Source: Carallia brachiata (lineage: Eukaryota > Streptophyta > Magnoliopsida > Malpighiales > Rhizophoraceae). From it: a stretch of 64,000 nt of DNA. Positions 26,256 to 36,814 of the stretch are shown here, in pieces (within the stretch, counting starts at the first letter, position 1; each line of letters opens with the position of its first letter). The position numbers and the translations under genes were made by a program. The DNA lies in NCBI GenBank assembly GCA_021464245.1, contig JADCRB010000030.1, positions 1,515,376-1,579,375 on the forward strand, in the 5' to 3' direction. The notes below the pieces were generated by a model. It saw only the letters and a list, made by a program, of their open reading frames with translations. It did no database searches and was not told where the DNA came from.

Positions 26256-27834
26256 ATGATAACAAGGTCTAAACTGGCGGAGCAACTGAAACTGATCGAG
26301 CAACTCGGCGGCGGCGGCGGCGGCGGCGATCACCGGATCCGATCCCACCACAAGTGCTCTCCTCTCCTCACTTTCTTCTCCCCTAAACCCCATCTCTCTT
26401 CCTGGTATCTCTCTCTCTCTCTCTCTCTCTATGTGATTTACTTTTACGTTAGTCAAAATGACTTCTCCGATAATTTGAACCGGTTTTTTTTTTTTTTTAA
26501 GAACCAATTTTGTGTTTATTTAGTTTAATTGAACTGTTTAATTTTAATTGGAGTGGGCTTGTTTGTCCTTGATCTCCATCGTTGTGCTTGCTTGATGGAA
26601 ACTAACCGAGTGGGAATCATGATTGTTTGCGTAAACCAACAAGCTACAAGAAGCGGACTTTGTTTTTGTCGAGGCTTTTTATTACTTCATCCAATTGCTC
26701 CTCTGTAGTTCTTTTTTTCTTCTTACATTGTCATTACATCATCCACTTGTTATGCTTTCTACAGCAACAACAACAACAACAAAGCCTCGATTCCAAATTT
26801 AATTAGGATCGGCTATGTGAATTTGTTTACGTCATCTCGTTTTATTACGCGCTAAATTAACTGTAAGGCCTAGTTGTTTTAAATCCTTTCTAACTATAGA
26901 TTCCAAGTTTGTAGGGACGATGAATTTAGTTGAGTATCTAAGCTGGGGTATAATCCTTTTCCCTTATGTGAAGATGTCATTACCTTAGTTATGGGGTAAC
27001 CATTAGTCGCAATGCGTCGATCCCTCTCAAAGTTAGACAAGGAATGTTGGAAGTATTACAACAATCAACTACCTGAAATGTTTGAATTAGCATAAGATCA
27101 TCTCGGCCTCTTGGTTGCAAGGTCCTGGTGGATGGCATGATTCGTTCGCTGCAACATTTAAGGAGGGGTGCGGAAAATATGTGATGCCCCTTGCACGTTT
27201 TTAATCGGTTGATATTTTAAGATCCTGTAGACTCAGAAAAGGCTGTGCAATCTGTGGGTGGGAGATGGATGGATGTCAGGTAGCACGTGGAACTGCTTAA
27301 CGGGGAGTGTTATTGGCATTACATTGGCTAGGCTGTACCTGTAGTCATGTGTACAAATCATTTCATTATGATTGTGGAGTGTATTTGGTTCTACAGATTC
27401 TTTTCTTTTCTTGTGATTGTGAGATTTAAAGTAATTACGTCTTTCCTTGTGACATTGATGACCCATCGTACTGTCCCCAATATTTCTGGATGCCATGCCC
27501 ATGCCATTGTGCTAGATCCCTTTATAATTTACTTAATCTGCACATTTTGTGACTGCAATTGCTAGTCATCATGTAAATTTGAAGTTAATATATGTTGTTT
27601 AAGATACATGAAAGCTTCAGTTTGAATTCGTGCAGGGCAGATGTTGCTGTTGCTGTCTTTTGGGCCTTAGTGTTTAGTATGCTTGTCATGACTTCTTATA
27701 TGACCCTTTATTTTCGGCAATTTGGGTTTTCTTTTCCCATAATATGCCTTGGGATTTTTGTTCCCATTCACCTGAGAAGATCTAGAGAAGCGCTGGCCCG
27801 AAAAAGGGAGAGAAGATTGCCTTTGTCTATGTGA
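26256..27834 (+). CDS. Small plant-specific two-helix membrane protein, 115 aa, two exons, function unknown
   Basis: Exons are 26256-26404 and 27636-27834. The junction (TG|GTATCT...TGCAG|GG) rebuilds a Trp codon. The N-terminus is hydrophilic with six GGC codons in a row (poly-Gly at residues 18-24), then HHKCSPLLTFFSPKP. Two hydrophobic helices lie at about 51-76 (DVAVAVFWALVFSMLVMTSY) and 79-95 (FSFPIICLGIFVPI). The C-terminus is basic (RRSREALARKRERR). I recall similar uncharacterised transmembrane proteins in other plants, with the CSP-LTFFSPKP and LARKRERR blocks conserved. No function is known to me. The Trp-restoring splice and family-like motifs argue that it is real. Confidence 0.75.
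26765..26825 (-). mobile_element. 3' end of a SINE or RTE-type LINE, antisense in an intron
   Basis: (CAA)6 at 26765-26782, followed by AGCCTCGATTCCAAATTTAA and GGATCGGCTATGTGAAT, is the reverse complement of a common plant retroposon tail. That tail reads 'GGGACTAAGGCTTTG(TTG)n' and is shared by some SINEs and RTE LINEs (family recall). The 5' extent could not be defined. It lies antisense in the single intron of the 115-aa membrane protein gene. Confidence 0.5.
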
Positions 27835-29135
27835 GCATGTTGGAGCAATGAAATAATTCAGTAATATGGCATGTGAATGACAGCTTATTCACAAGTCGAG
27901 CTTTTTTGGTTTATAAAAGGAAAGTTTTAAAGCTTGAAGAATTGATCTTGGTCAACCAGGATAAAGTCAATGAGATGGATGGTATGATTCTTCTTCTCCT
28001 TTTTATAGTCAATGTACCAAAAGGCATTAGAATTTTAGGCACACACTTGAGTTTCCGGTAATCATCTGTTAAATTTCCTCTAAAAGGAAATTTGTTTTAA
28101 CACACCTTGCGGACTATTTGCCTAGCCTTTGATTTGACAAAAGGTGTAAAAGACCAGCAATACTTGCTGTCGTTTCTGGTTCCTATGGGTGAAATTTGAA
28201 TGTACGATATATGGTACCATTCAAAGTCTCTAACACACTGGTGAATATTCGAGAAATCTTTATGGGCAACTAGGGGAACAAGCAGGTTTAGGGTCCTAAG
28301 AAACTGGACCAACTATTGTGTGGAACAAATAGGTGCTAGCAGTTCAGTTTTAGCACTCATTCATTTTGGGTCCAGGTTGGTTTCTTCCAAAGGCATTTGT
28401 GTTCATGAATGGACCCATTGTGTAAGGAGAGCCCATAATTTTTTAATTTCTTGTAAGGTTGAACATGCCTGTAGCTGCGATGGTTTACAAATTGGTGAAA
28501 TGTCTAAGGCCACAAATTGAATTTCCCTCTCTCTCTGTCTCGCACAAAACCAATAGTTACTGCCAGTTATGCCTGTCAAACTACATCAATGATACCCATT
28601 AATTGTCTGTTCCTTCTTTTATTTCTCCTGCTATCTCTGGCACATTGAATGAAACATGTAATATGACTTTTATAGCTTTTGTTTTTTTATTGGTACATCG
28701 GAACGTACTTGCTACAACTTTCCAAATTTTAGTATCAATCGGGATGGTATGGAATTGGGGACTGTTTCGGACTGAATTAGTTCAGTTCTCTTTGGTAGGT
28801 TAGATAAGGTCTACTGCGATTCTGGATATGGAGCACAAATTCGTTTGGGTTCAAAAATCCGAGGAACTGAGGCAGCCGGATTTTACTGTCATCCAACTCT
28901 GAGTATGGGAGACGTGCAAACTTGATACATAGAATGTGCTTTGTCCAATTGTTTTGTGATCCTCTTTTTTATTACATCTTTTCTATCACGCTTCACGTAG
29001 CCATTTATGCGGCGCTGGTAAGCTGGTAATAGTGGAAGTTCAAAGGAATGGACGGAATAAATTTTTGTTTGAAGAACAAAAAATAAAAGAAAAAAATATG
29101 TGTCTATCCTCGCAGTAAAAATCGAAATCAAAGTA
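27835..29135. other. 3' flank of the 115-aa gene; no further gene
   Basis: No ORF with family features or intron-joined coding pattern was found. The first few hundred bases may be 3'UTR. Confidence 0.4.
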
Positions 29136-29379
29136 CCACCAATCGTTGTGGTCTAGTGGTAAATGTCAAATATTGTCAAGTCAAAGGTTTTGGATTTAAA
29201 GGCTACCAGGACGTTTGGTGGGGTTAAACATATTCATCACATTTGTAACACTGGGCTATACTGTAATCAATCAGGCAGTCTAGAGGTTATTCTGAGAGTA
29301 GGGACAACATTTGCTGGTAAAATTTTGGGACATTACCTTTATTTTCTCATTTTGTAAACCAAAAAAAAAAAAAAATCAA
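29136..29379 (+). mobile_element. tRNA-derived SINE with A tail and target duplication (about 244 bp)
   Basis: The element opens with a tRNA-like A box TGGTCTAGTGG (29149-29159) and a decayed B-box position (AAGGTTTTGGATT, near 29183). It ends in a 15-base A run (29361-29375). The flanks match: AAATCAAAGTA at 29125-29135 and AACCAAAGTA at 29380-29389, about ten bases with one mismatch, as expected of LINE-mediated insertion. The family is not named. Confidence 0.65.
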
Positions 29380-29389
29380 AACCAAAGTA

Positions 29390-30779
29390 AAATAAAACTC
29401 TAAATTCAAGTCTTTTTTTTCCGCCTATATAATCTAAATATGCTACACGAAATCTTGTTGCTCTATTAAATCAAATGGCTGAATGTGCAATAGTCATTAT
29501 AGTAGAGACTGCAGAGTTCAATATATAACTATGTAGCATTGTTCTTCATTTATCTGAGAGTAATCAGTAAGAATCAGATGCATGTGTTTATCTCAAAGAT
29601 CTGTTGCAGGGACTCTAAATACAATACATCAGTCGTAGTTTTTAGCATCTTATTTTCTGTTTTTCGTTTCATGAACTTGAGAACACGATGAAGCATATGT
29701 TGGATTTCATTGTTTTGGTTAGCGCATGATGGGCTGTCTGATGATTTGCATTTGCCTTCAGAATGGCAAGACATCAATCCCATATTCAGTGTCAGGCTTC
29801 AAACATTGCTATTGCTTTCATCATTCTGATTTCACCAATTGATAGAACACTGATTGCAGAGCGTCCTTCTAGCTGAGACAATTAAATATTTGGTTGCAAC
29901 TTCGATTGGAGACTGTTAATAAATTCTGGGGACCAAAGAACACTAATATTCTATTGATCTCAAATCTTTTTACGTTCATTCCTATCAACCAAAGAAATCT
30001 AGATGTATTGTTCTTTAAAACCCTTCTTTTGCCATGGTCCCGTAGGGGGACCATTATCTTCTGTTTCCTCAAACGTGGCTCAAGGACCAGTTGTCATCAG
30101 CTACGGAAACGCAAAGGAGGGGAATCAATTGAAAAGTTGAAAAGTGACGGTGATGGGGTGGCACACGGGTGCTATGATTGCTGTTCAGTGAGTGTGGACC
30201 CCATTATGCCTCCAAAAGGAATACAATGCGCCTCTTTTTCATTTTCTTCCTCAATGCATTGTGGCGTGGGTGATACCTGTAAATGATTTTTTTTACCGAA
30301 AGGTCTTTTCAGTGCAGTGCATGAGATTCTAATATTATAGCAATATTATAGCATTCTAAGTTCTCCGTAAATGATTATTTCAGCATGCTCATTTGTAATT
30401 TTTCCAAATCCCCAATTGATATTTCCTCTCGTGATGGTTCAAACAATAGGTTGGTTAACATAAAACCCCGTACATAGAGAGAGTGAATTATCACAGAATG
30501 CATTTTCCAATTTCTGTTGACAGGTTCAGACTTGTTTGTCCATCTTGTTGCCAAATTTGATGTCTATAGACCCATTTGTTTTAATTAAGTCGGCTTTCTT
30601 TTTTTTTTTTTTTCTTATATTTCCCTAAAAGAAATAGCTCACTAGTTTTCGTTTTTTTCTTTTGGAGCGGAGAAATAGCTAACTTGTTTGATAATAGTAG
30701 CTATGAGACATAATCCTGTAAGGTCCCAAAGGCTGCCAGTGATATGATACTTGAGCAGCTAAGGATATTAATGGATATA
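29390..30779. other. Intergenic; no gene recognised
   Basis: Ordinary AT-rich sequence. An open frame at 29894-30286 encodes no recognisable domain and lacks splice partners. A T-rich run lies at 30598-30613. Confidence 0.4.
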
Positions 30780-31500
30780 GTCAATTACAGTTTCGGGGTT
30801 CAGGTGCAGGCCTCGCCAAGCGGTTCAAGAAGGAATCGCCGACAACTCGTGGAGACTAGTTGACTGTTTTCCTAGACAACTCACTAGGAGCTCGTCCACA
30901 GGAGCTGATTAGGGAGCTCGCAGTCCACACCCGAGCAACCAGTCCCTCAAGGTCCCTACTGATAGACACACATCACATTTATCACTCGTTGAGTTCTAAG
31001 TTTTTTAAACATCAGACTACCATTAAGAGACGGGCAAATATAAGACTCACGAGGACTAAGGATCTCTCACTCCCTTTCCACCTTCCTCTGGTTGGCTCTG
31101 GACTCTAACCTCTCTAACTCTAGCTCTCCTAATCCCTCAGGCAATACCTGCACTCTCCACATCACAGACACACACTCTCACAAGTACCATTACACACCGA
31201 TAGAGCGCATACTTTCGGAGCCTCTGCATTACAGGCTATTTGCGAGGGATTCATTAGGTCTCTTCGGTCTCCTTAAGACTAGAGCGCATATCTTCGGAGC
31301 CTTTACATTACAGGCTATTCACGAGGGATTCACTAGATTTCTTCGGTCTCCTTAAGACCTCTTACTAACTTGAATGTCGGAGTGCTTACGTCAGTATATC
31401 TCCTTGGCTCAAGCCTCATTGTTTTATAAGTTCATACGCGAGGCCAAACGGCAGTTGGAGTTACGGTCATAAACAACTATTAGATATAACTAGAAGAAAT
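30780..31500 (+). mobile_element. Probable decayed LTR of a Ty3/gypsy-type retrotransposon
   Basis: This GC-richer block stands out from its AT-rich surroundings. CTAACTTGAATGTCGGAGTG at 31364-31383 resembles the 'TGACTTGAGCGTCGGAGTGC' segment of many plant gypsy LTRs (family recall). TAGTGGCGCATGG at about 31501 could be a decayed primer-binding region (TGGCGCC type). No gag, protease or polymerase follows, so it would be a solo or truncated LTR. It contains a 79-bp tandem duplication. Confidence 0.4.
31201..31358. repeat. Tandem duplication, two 79-bp units
   Basis: Unit one is 31201-31279 and unit two 31280-31358. Both run TAGAGCGCATA...TTCGGAGCCT...CATTACAGGCTATT...GAGGGATTCA...TCTTCGGTCTCCTTAAGAC with about a dozen substitutions. 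It lies inside the probable LTR relic. Confidence 0.9.
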
Positions 31501-34500
31501 TAGTGGCGCATGGAGGTTGTTCTGTTTGCAGAAAAAGTAAATGTTTTTGGGACTACAAAATATCTTTATGAGATCCTGTAGTTCTGTGGAATCCTTTCAA
31601 CTAGTAGTAGTTGGAGAAGTGTGTTTGAAAGTTGAACACTTTCACGTGAACCCTGGCTAGGATTTCTACTAATGGAGTTTCGGACTGAACCAAGGCAGAA
31701 ATGTTCAAGTTCATAAATCATTCCGTGGACTTTTGTCTCTCAAAAGTTTGTCTACTATTTGTCCTCTATGAAAGCCCAAAAGAAAAGGCAATGTAGGTCG
31801 TAAAGGAAACATCTTACATATTTCTTGGGTCTCTGGCCATCTTTTGTTTAATTTTACACCATTTACCAGGTTTAATTAAGATTTTTAAAAGGTTTAAGAT
31901 TGTATAAGGGGTGACATAAAAAGAGAAAACCACTATTTTAGGAGCAAGTCACCTTAATAATCCAAATGCCATAAAGCAATTCTTTCATTGGTTTATTGTA
32001 AGATCACTTAGAATTCTATTATATAAATATAAGAATTGGACACAGACTCATATCATTTAATTTTAAATATTAGTTACGTTCAGTCCACCATTCAATCATA
32101 CATTTAAAGAACTCGTTAATTATAATTAATAATTAGAATTGAGTGACGTGAGTATTTTGAGTTTAGTCATTTGTATAATATTTTTTCTTTCAAATAGTAC
32201 TTTATTCTTTCTAGTTTTGGTCGATATTTTTACGCCTTTTCTAGTTGATAAGAAACTTCTTTTTTAGTTTTTTTTTTTTTTTTTGACGAGACAATGGCAA
32301 TGCTTTTCTTTCTCCTTTTTGATAGATAGTTTCCAACTTTATTTGAATTGGAAAAAAGACAAAAGACTGAGGCAATACTTAACTTGAAAGGCCGATATTC
32401 TCGGCAAATCAATCAGTGCCCTTCCACCTCATCGAAATAATTGTGAAATTTTAAGCATTGTTTAATGCTACATTGGGATTAATGGCCATCATGAAACACT
32501 TTAACTACTGTGCCACTTACCAATTTATGGACAATATAAGCGACGCTCCTTCAAATTAATTGATAGGTGCAAAAGATGTGACACGATTCTCAAGCTTCTC
32601 CTTATCTTCAAGCGCCTCTATAGAATTAACGTGTTGGAGTTGAACAATCTTGCAGGTGAAAAGTTCTAAATAATATATCCGACCTTTTTCAGGAGTATAC
32701 TGAGTGATTTAAAATTCAAATTTTTATTTTTAAAAATTTTAAATTCTAATTTTAAGAAATAAAATATAAAATTTAAAGATATATAAATTTTTTTTTTTAA
32801 TATATAATTTACGTTTAACGAGAATAAAAAAATTTAAAGAATAGACAGAAAGCAAAAGATTTTGACATGTGATAGGAATATGTTATCATTCCGATGTCTT
32901 GCAACATATATTATTGCCTGCCCGATGCTTTAGAGCTCCATTTTTGTCATGACTTGCCATTCTTACCCAAAACAATTTCATCCTCTCTTTGTCCGTAGAA
33001 CTAGCTAAAATAAATAAATTCATCCTTAAGGCAGTTTTCACGTTTCCCGGATTATAGTTTCTTATCGATTTTCCAAAGCATCAAGTTATATATGATTATG
33101 ATTGGAATAGTCATATTATTTGAGGGAAAACAAAGAAATTTGCATGATAAAATTCCATTAAGCAAGGTGGGCGCTTGCGTTTTGTTAGGTCAGGGTCGAT
33201 GGCCCTTTAAGGCAGCAATTAGCTGGTTCATTAAGCTAATTAAACAGAAGACAGCACAGATTATGTTGGTTGAGAATTATAATCATAGAAAGAGAGCTTT
33301 TTGTCCTATATCTTCAACTCTAACATAAGTACAGTGAGATGTCTCTAAATATATATAAGTGTAATGAATACAATCTATACTACTGGACAGGAGATTAACC
33401 GTTCTTGACATTTTTTTTTATGTAAAAAAGGAAGAAAAAAAAAAAAAAGCCTCCAAAATCCCATGTGCATCCAAACAAGAAAGATTAAAAAGATAAATAA
33501 ATAAAAACAAAGTAAGTAAGAAAAGGACGTATCCATGGAAAGGATGCAACACGAGTCAAAGATTTGTGACTCCTTTTTCCTCTGAACAGTGCCCAAAGCC
33601 GCCATGATTTGCTGTTGAACATTCATTGAGCGACGTGCGGCCACGTTTTCTGCTACAACCCGCGCGTGCGTAATGATTGAGGAGGTGCACAACCAGGGAG
33701 GAAAGGTCTTCATGCATGCTTGACAGTGGGACCCTGCCAATTTTCCCCTCCAGACGACATTTTATTTCCTGAATTTTTTTATTCATAAGTTTGAATAGAG
33801 GAGTAAATAAATGAATTTAATTCTCAATTATAATAATTTTTAAAATTCAAATCTTAAATCTCACGTTTGATTCATGATTGGTCAATTTAAATGATTCATA
33901 TTGGCATTATTGGTTGCAAGCCAAGTACTTCTTAGTTCCAATAAGTTAAATGTAGTGGTGAGTAGACTTCAAGTACAAGCAGGAACGTTTTGAACTTTTG
34001 ATAAAAGTTGAATGCTTTGTTTGGTTTGATAGAAAATAATAAAAAAGAAAAAATAAAAAATAATATAGTAATAATGATATTATAATTAATAAAAAGTAAT
34101 AATTAGAAAGTTATAAGAAAATAATAATTTATGAGAGAAAAAATAAAAATTAATTATTTAGATTGGTAAAAAATAAATAAAAAAATTAAATAAAAAATAC
34201 TTTCTCCTCTGTTTCTTTTCCTTTTCTTCTTCATGATTTCCCAAATAATGCTTAGAGGATTGAGGCTTATATATATATATATTGATATATCCCCTGAAAG
34301 AAAGTTGAGATAATCTTCTTTTGTTATAAAGTGAATTAAAAGAAATCATACATGATAGTGTCTCTATCACATGTTAGAATTTATTTTTGAGATTTTGGAA
34401 AGTCAGAATTATTTCAGGGTTAATATATATATATAAGAAATTGCAATGATTGAGTTCAGAGTTGGCATAAGTCAGGCTGGTTATTACAAAGGATTGAGAT

Positions 34501-36473
34501 AAAGGGCCGTTTGAAGTTTGACCATTTCCCATTCTTTCCTTTTTTTTGGTTTTTTTTTTTTTGTTAAGCATAGCCTGCCGTCGTGGCATGCGTAGTTCGT
34601 CCTCTCCTTGCCGAGATCACCGTCGGCCCATCAAGTACATATCATGATCTTAATATTTATATGACGAACTCTGTTGAGGAGACACCCTATTCTCGTTATA
34701 AGAATGTTAAAGTATTTGTTTTAGAGGACTAAATCTTTTAATTAGAAAGGTTTTAAAATAAGAGAACTATGACGTTTGTGTAATAAAAATGATACGATTC
34801 AGTGTCATTTTTTTTTTTTAATGTCATCGCTTATCTGACCTCATTCCATTTTATCCTCTTCCCTCTCCCCCGCCTCGGTCCTCCACATTTTCCTTGTCAT
34901 TTTTGGTTGGATGGTGCTCGTCTCTATGAGCTTCTGTCACGTTTTTCGGGATTCGGGGTAATTTGAGGAAAGAAATTAGAATAAATCATGTAGAGCCAAC
35001 ACCAAAAAAAGAATGTGGGGACTAATTAATAACTAACGAGGTAAAATGTACATTCATTCCAAGAAAAAAACATGCATCTAATTAAGTCTTTTTTTTTTAT
35101 CTACTATAATATTTATTGAATTGTGAACTAAACAATTAGAATAAGTTTTTCATTTGTATAAATTTCAATAACTCTTTCTTAAAATAAAAATCCAAAATCT
35201 CAAAAAAAAAATTTAAAATTTTTAACTGTTGCAATATCTTTAAGTTTTACAACATGTTTAAACACAACTAATAAAAAATGTTGTTATATATTGGTCGCCA
35301 ATTGCCATCCTTGTCGGCCAAATCTACAGGCCTTGTCCCGTTGTTGGATCCTTTTGCTTGAAAATTTTCGGCTTTTTTATTTGTTTTCTGTTTTTATTTA
35401 CCCAAATCTTCATGTCCAATCGTATCGGGCTGTAAAGTATCCCCAGCAACCCTTTTTTTCATGGCCTACTTGTGGGTTAAAGCAAACGGTTGTTGCGCAT
35501 TAATTAAAATAGCTTTGCTCTGCATTTTAATTTGGATAGTGATAAAATAATTTTATAGTTTAAATTTAATAATATATTATTTTTTTAATTTTAATTATTT
35601 AAATGATTTATATCTTTTTATTTTTATTTGATAATTATTTAAATACTGTTACTTAATATTTTTAATTAAAAAATAAACCCCGTCTTGTCATCATGACGTG
35701 TACTCACTGACACGTGTAGAACACCCAAATCAAGGTTTGTGGGGGCAATGATTGGTGGGGGCCACCCGCACGAGTGGTTAGGCATGGCTTTTGTTTGTTT
35801 ATTTATGTTAGTTAAGCTAATACGGTTGTTAGCGGAGTGACAAATATACAGCAGTGCTATTGGGCCCATGTGCCCTTCTTCGTTGGATCTCTTTGTTTTA
35901 TTTATGCGATGGATTTGGACAAGGGAGATGTGCTTTGTGTGACGGTTGTTTTAAATAAAGAGCTCCATTACAATTTTGAATATTAATTTAAATAATTATT
36001 AATTTTATTTTTTAAGAACGTGATTAAAAATTCGATTCTCATTATATTTTTCTTCTTTTATCATTTTATATTTTTTAAAATGACTGACTATTAAGTTGAT
36101 TGGCTGTACGGTAATTTACTATATGTAAGTCATTTTATTTAAAAAATAATACTAAATTTATTATAAAATATAATATTAGGTATATTTTTTTTGGATGATA
36201 ACTTTTTTTAACGTTAAATAAGACGAAAATTAGTCCGATTCAGTGTGGCAATTCAGCTAAAGCGTTTTGGAAATTTCCTTTTGTCGATATTTTAAAAGAT
36301 TTGGTAAAGGTTTTGGGAAGATCAATTCAAGTTGGCAGATGAGCAGTTCACGTGAAGGGCAATAATGAGCGCACGTGGATTCGAATGAAAACACGTAAGC
36401 AGGACCCAGCACGGGTTTAGCAGGACAGGAAGCATGACCAAGATTTCTTTATTTTTAATTTTGTTAGGGCATT
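31501..36473. other. Gene desert, AT-rich
   Basis: About 5 kb with no supported gene. Low-complexity A/T tracts dominate at 32700-32830, 34020-34200 and 35520-35660. Open frames at 33375-33786 and 35291-35503 show no domain, splice-joined partner or coding composition. Confidence 0.45.
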
Positions 36474-36675
36474 GTTATATGATCGCGTAAATTTGTGGTT
36501 AAATAGTATTTATATTATAATTAGTAGTATATTTTTTATATAATAATTAAAAAATATGTACTGAAAAAAATAATTTTATTTTTTTGTTACACTTTTTAAT
36601 ATTATAATTGTACAAAATATAATAACTATTACAATCTGAATACTGTTTGACCACACAAATGTTTAGCTATCTAAC
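36474..36675 (+). mobile_element. MITE-like AT-rich element, copy C (202 bp)
   Basis: The left end GTTATATGATCGCGTAAATT pairs imperfectly with the right end, whose reverse complement begins GTTAGATAGCTAAACATTTG. Both continue GTGGT-AAA-AGTATT. The core ATATAATAATTAAAAAATAT followed by AAAAAAATAAT matches the elements at 25514 and (inverted) 7711. The length equals copy B. Confidence 0.65.
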
Positions 36676-36814
36676 ATTTCCATTTTTGTTATTAAGGATA
36701 CACCCTCTTAAAATGCATCTATGGAGAAGCGTCCGTAGACATACTTTTTTTTTTTTTAAAGATGCGTAGAAAAGAAAATATGTGGTTTGACGTGTAATCA
36801 CAATAATTTTAATC

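Noticed and set aside
29894..30286. 130-codon plus-strand open frame
   Set aside because: No domain or coding composition; starts at a non-ATG codon and has no supporting gene structure.
33375..33786. Minus-strand open frames of 76-121 codons
   Set aside because: No recognised domain, no splice-joined partners and an AT-rich low-complexity end.
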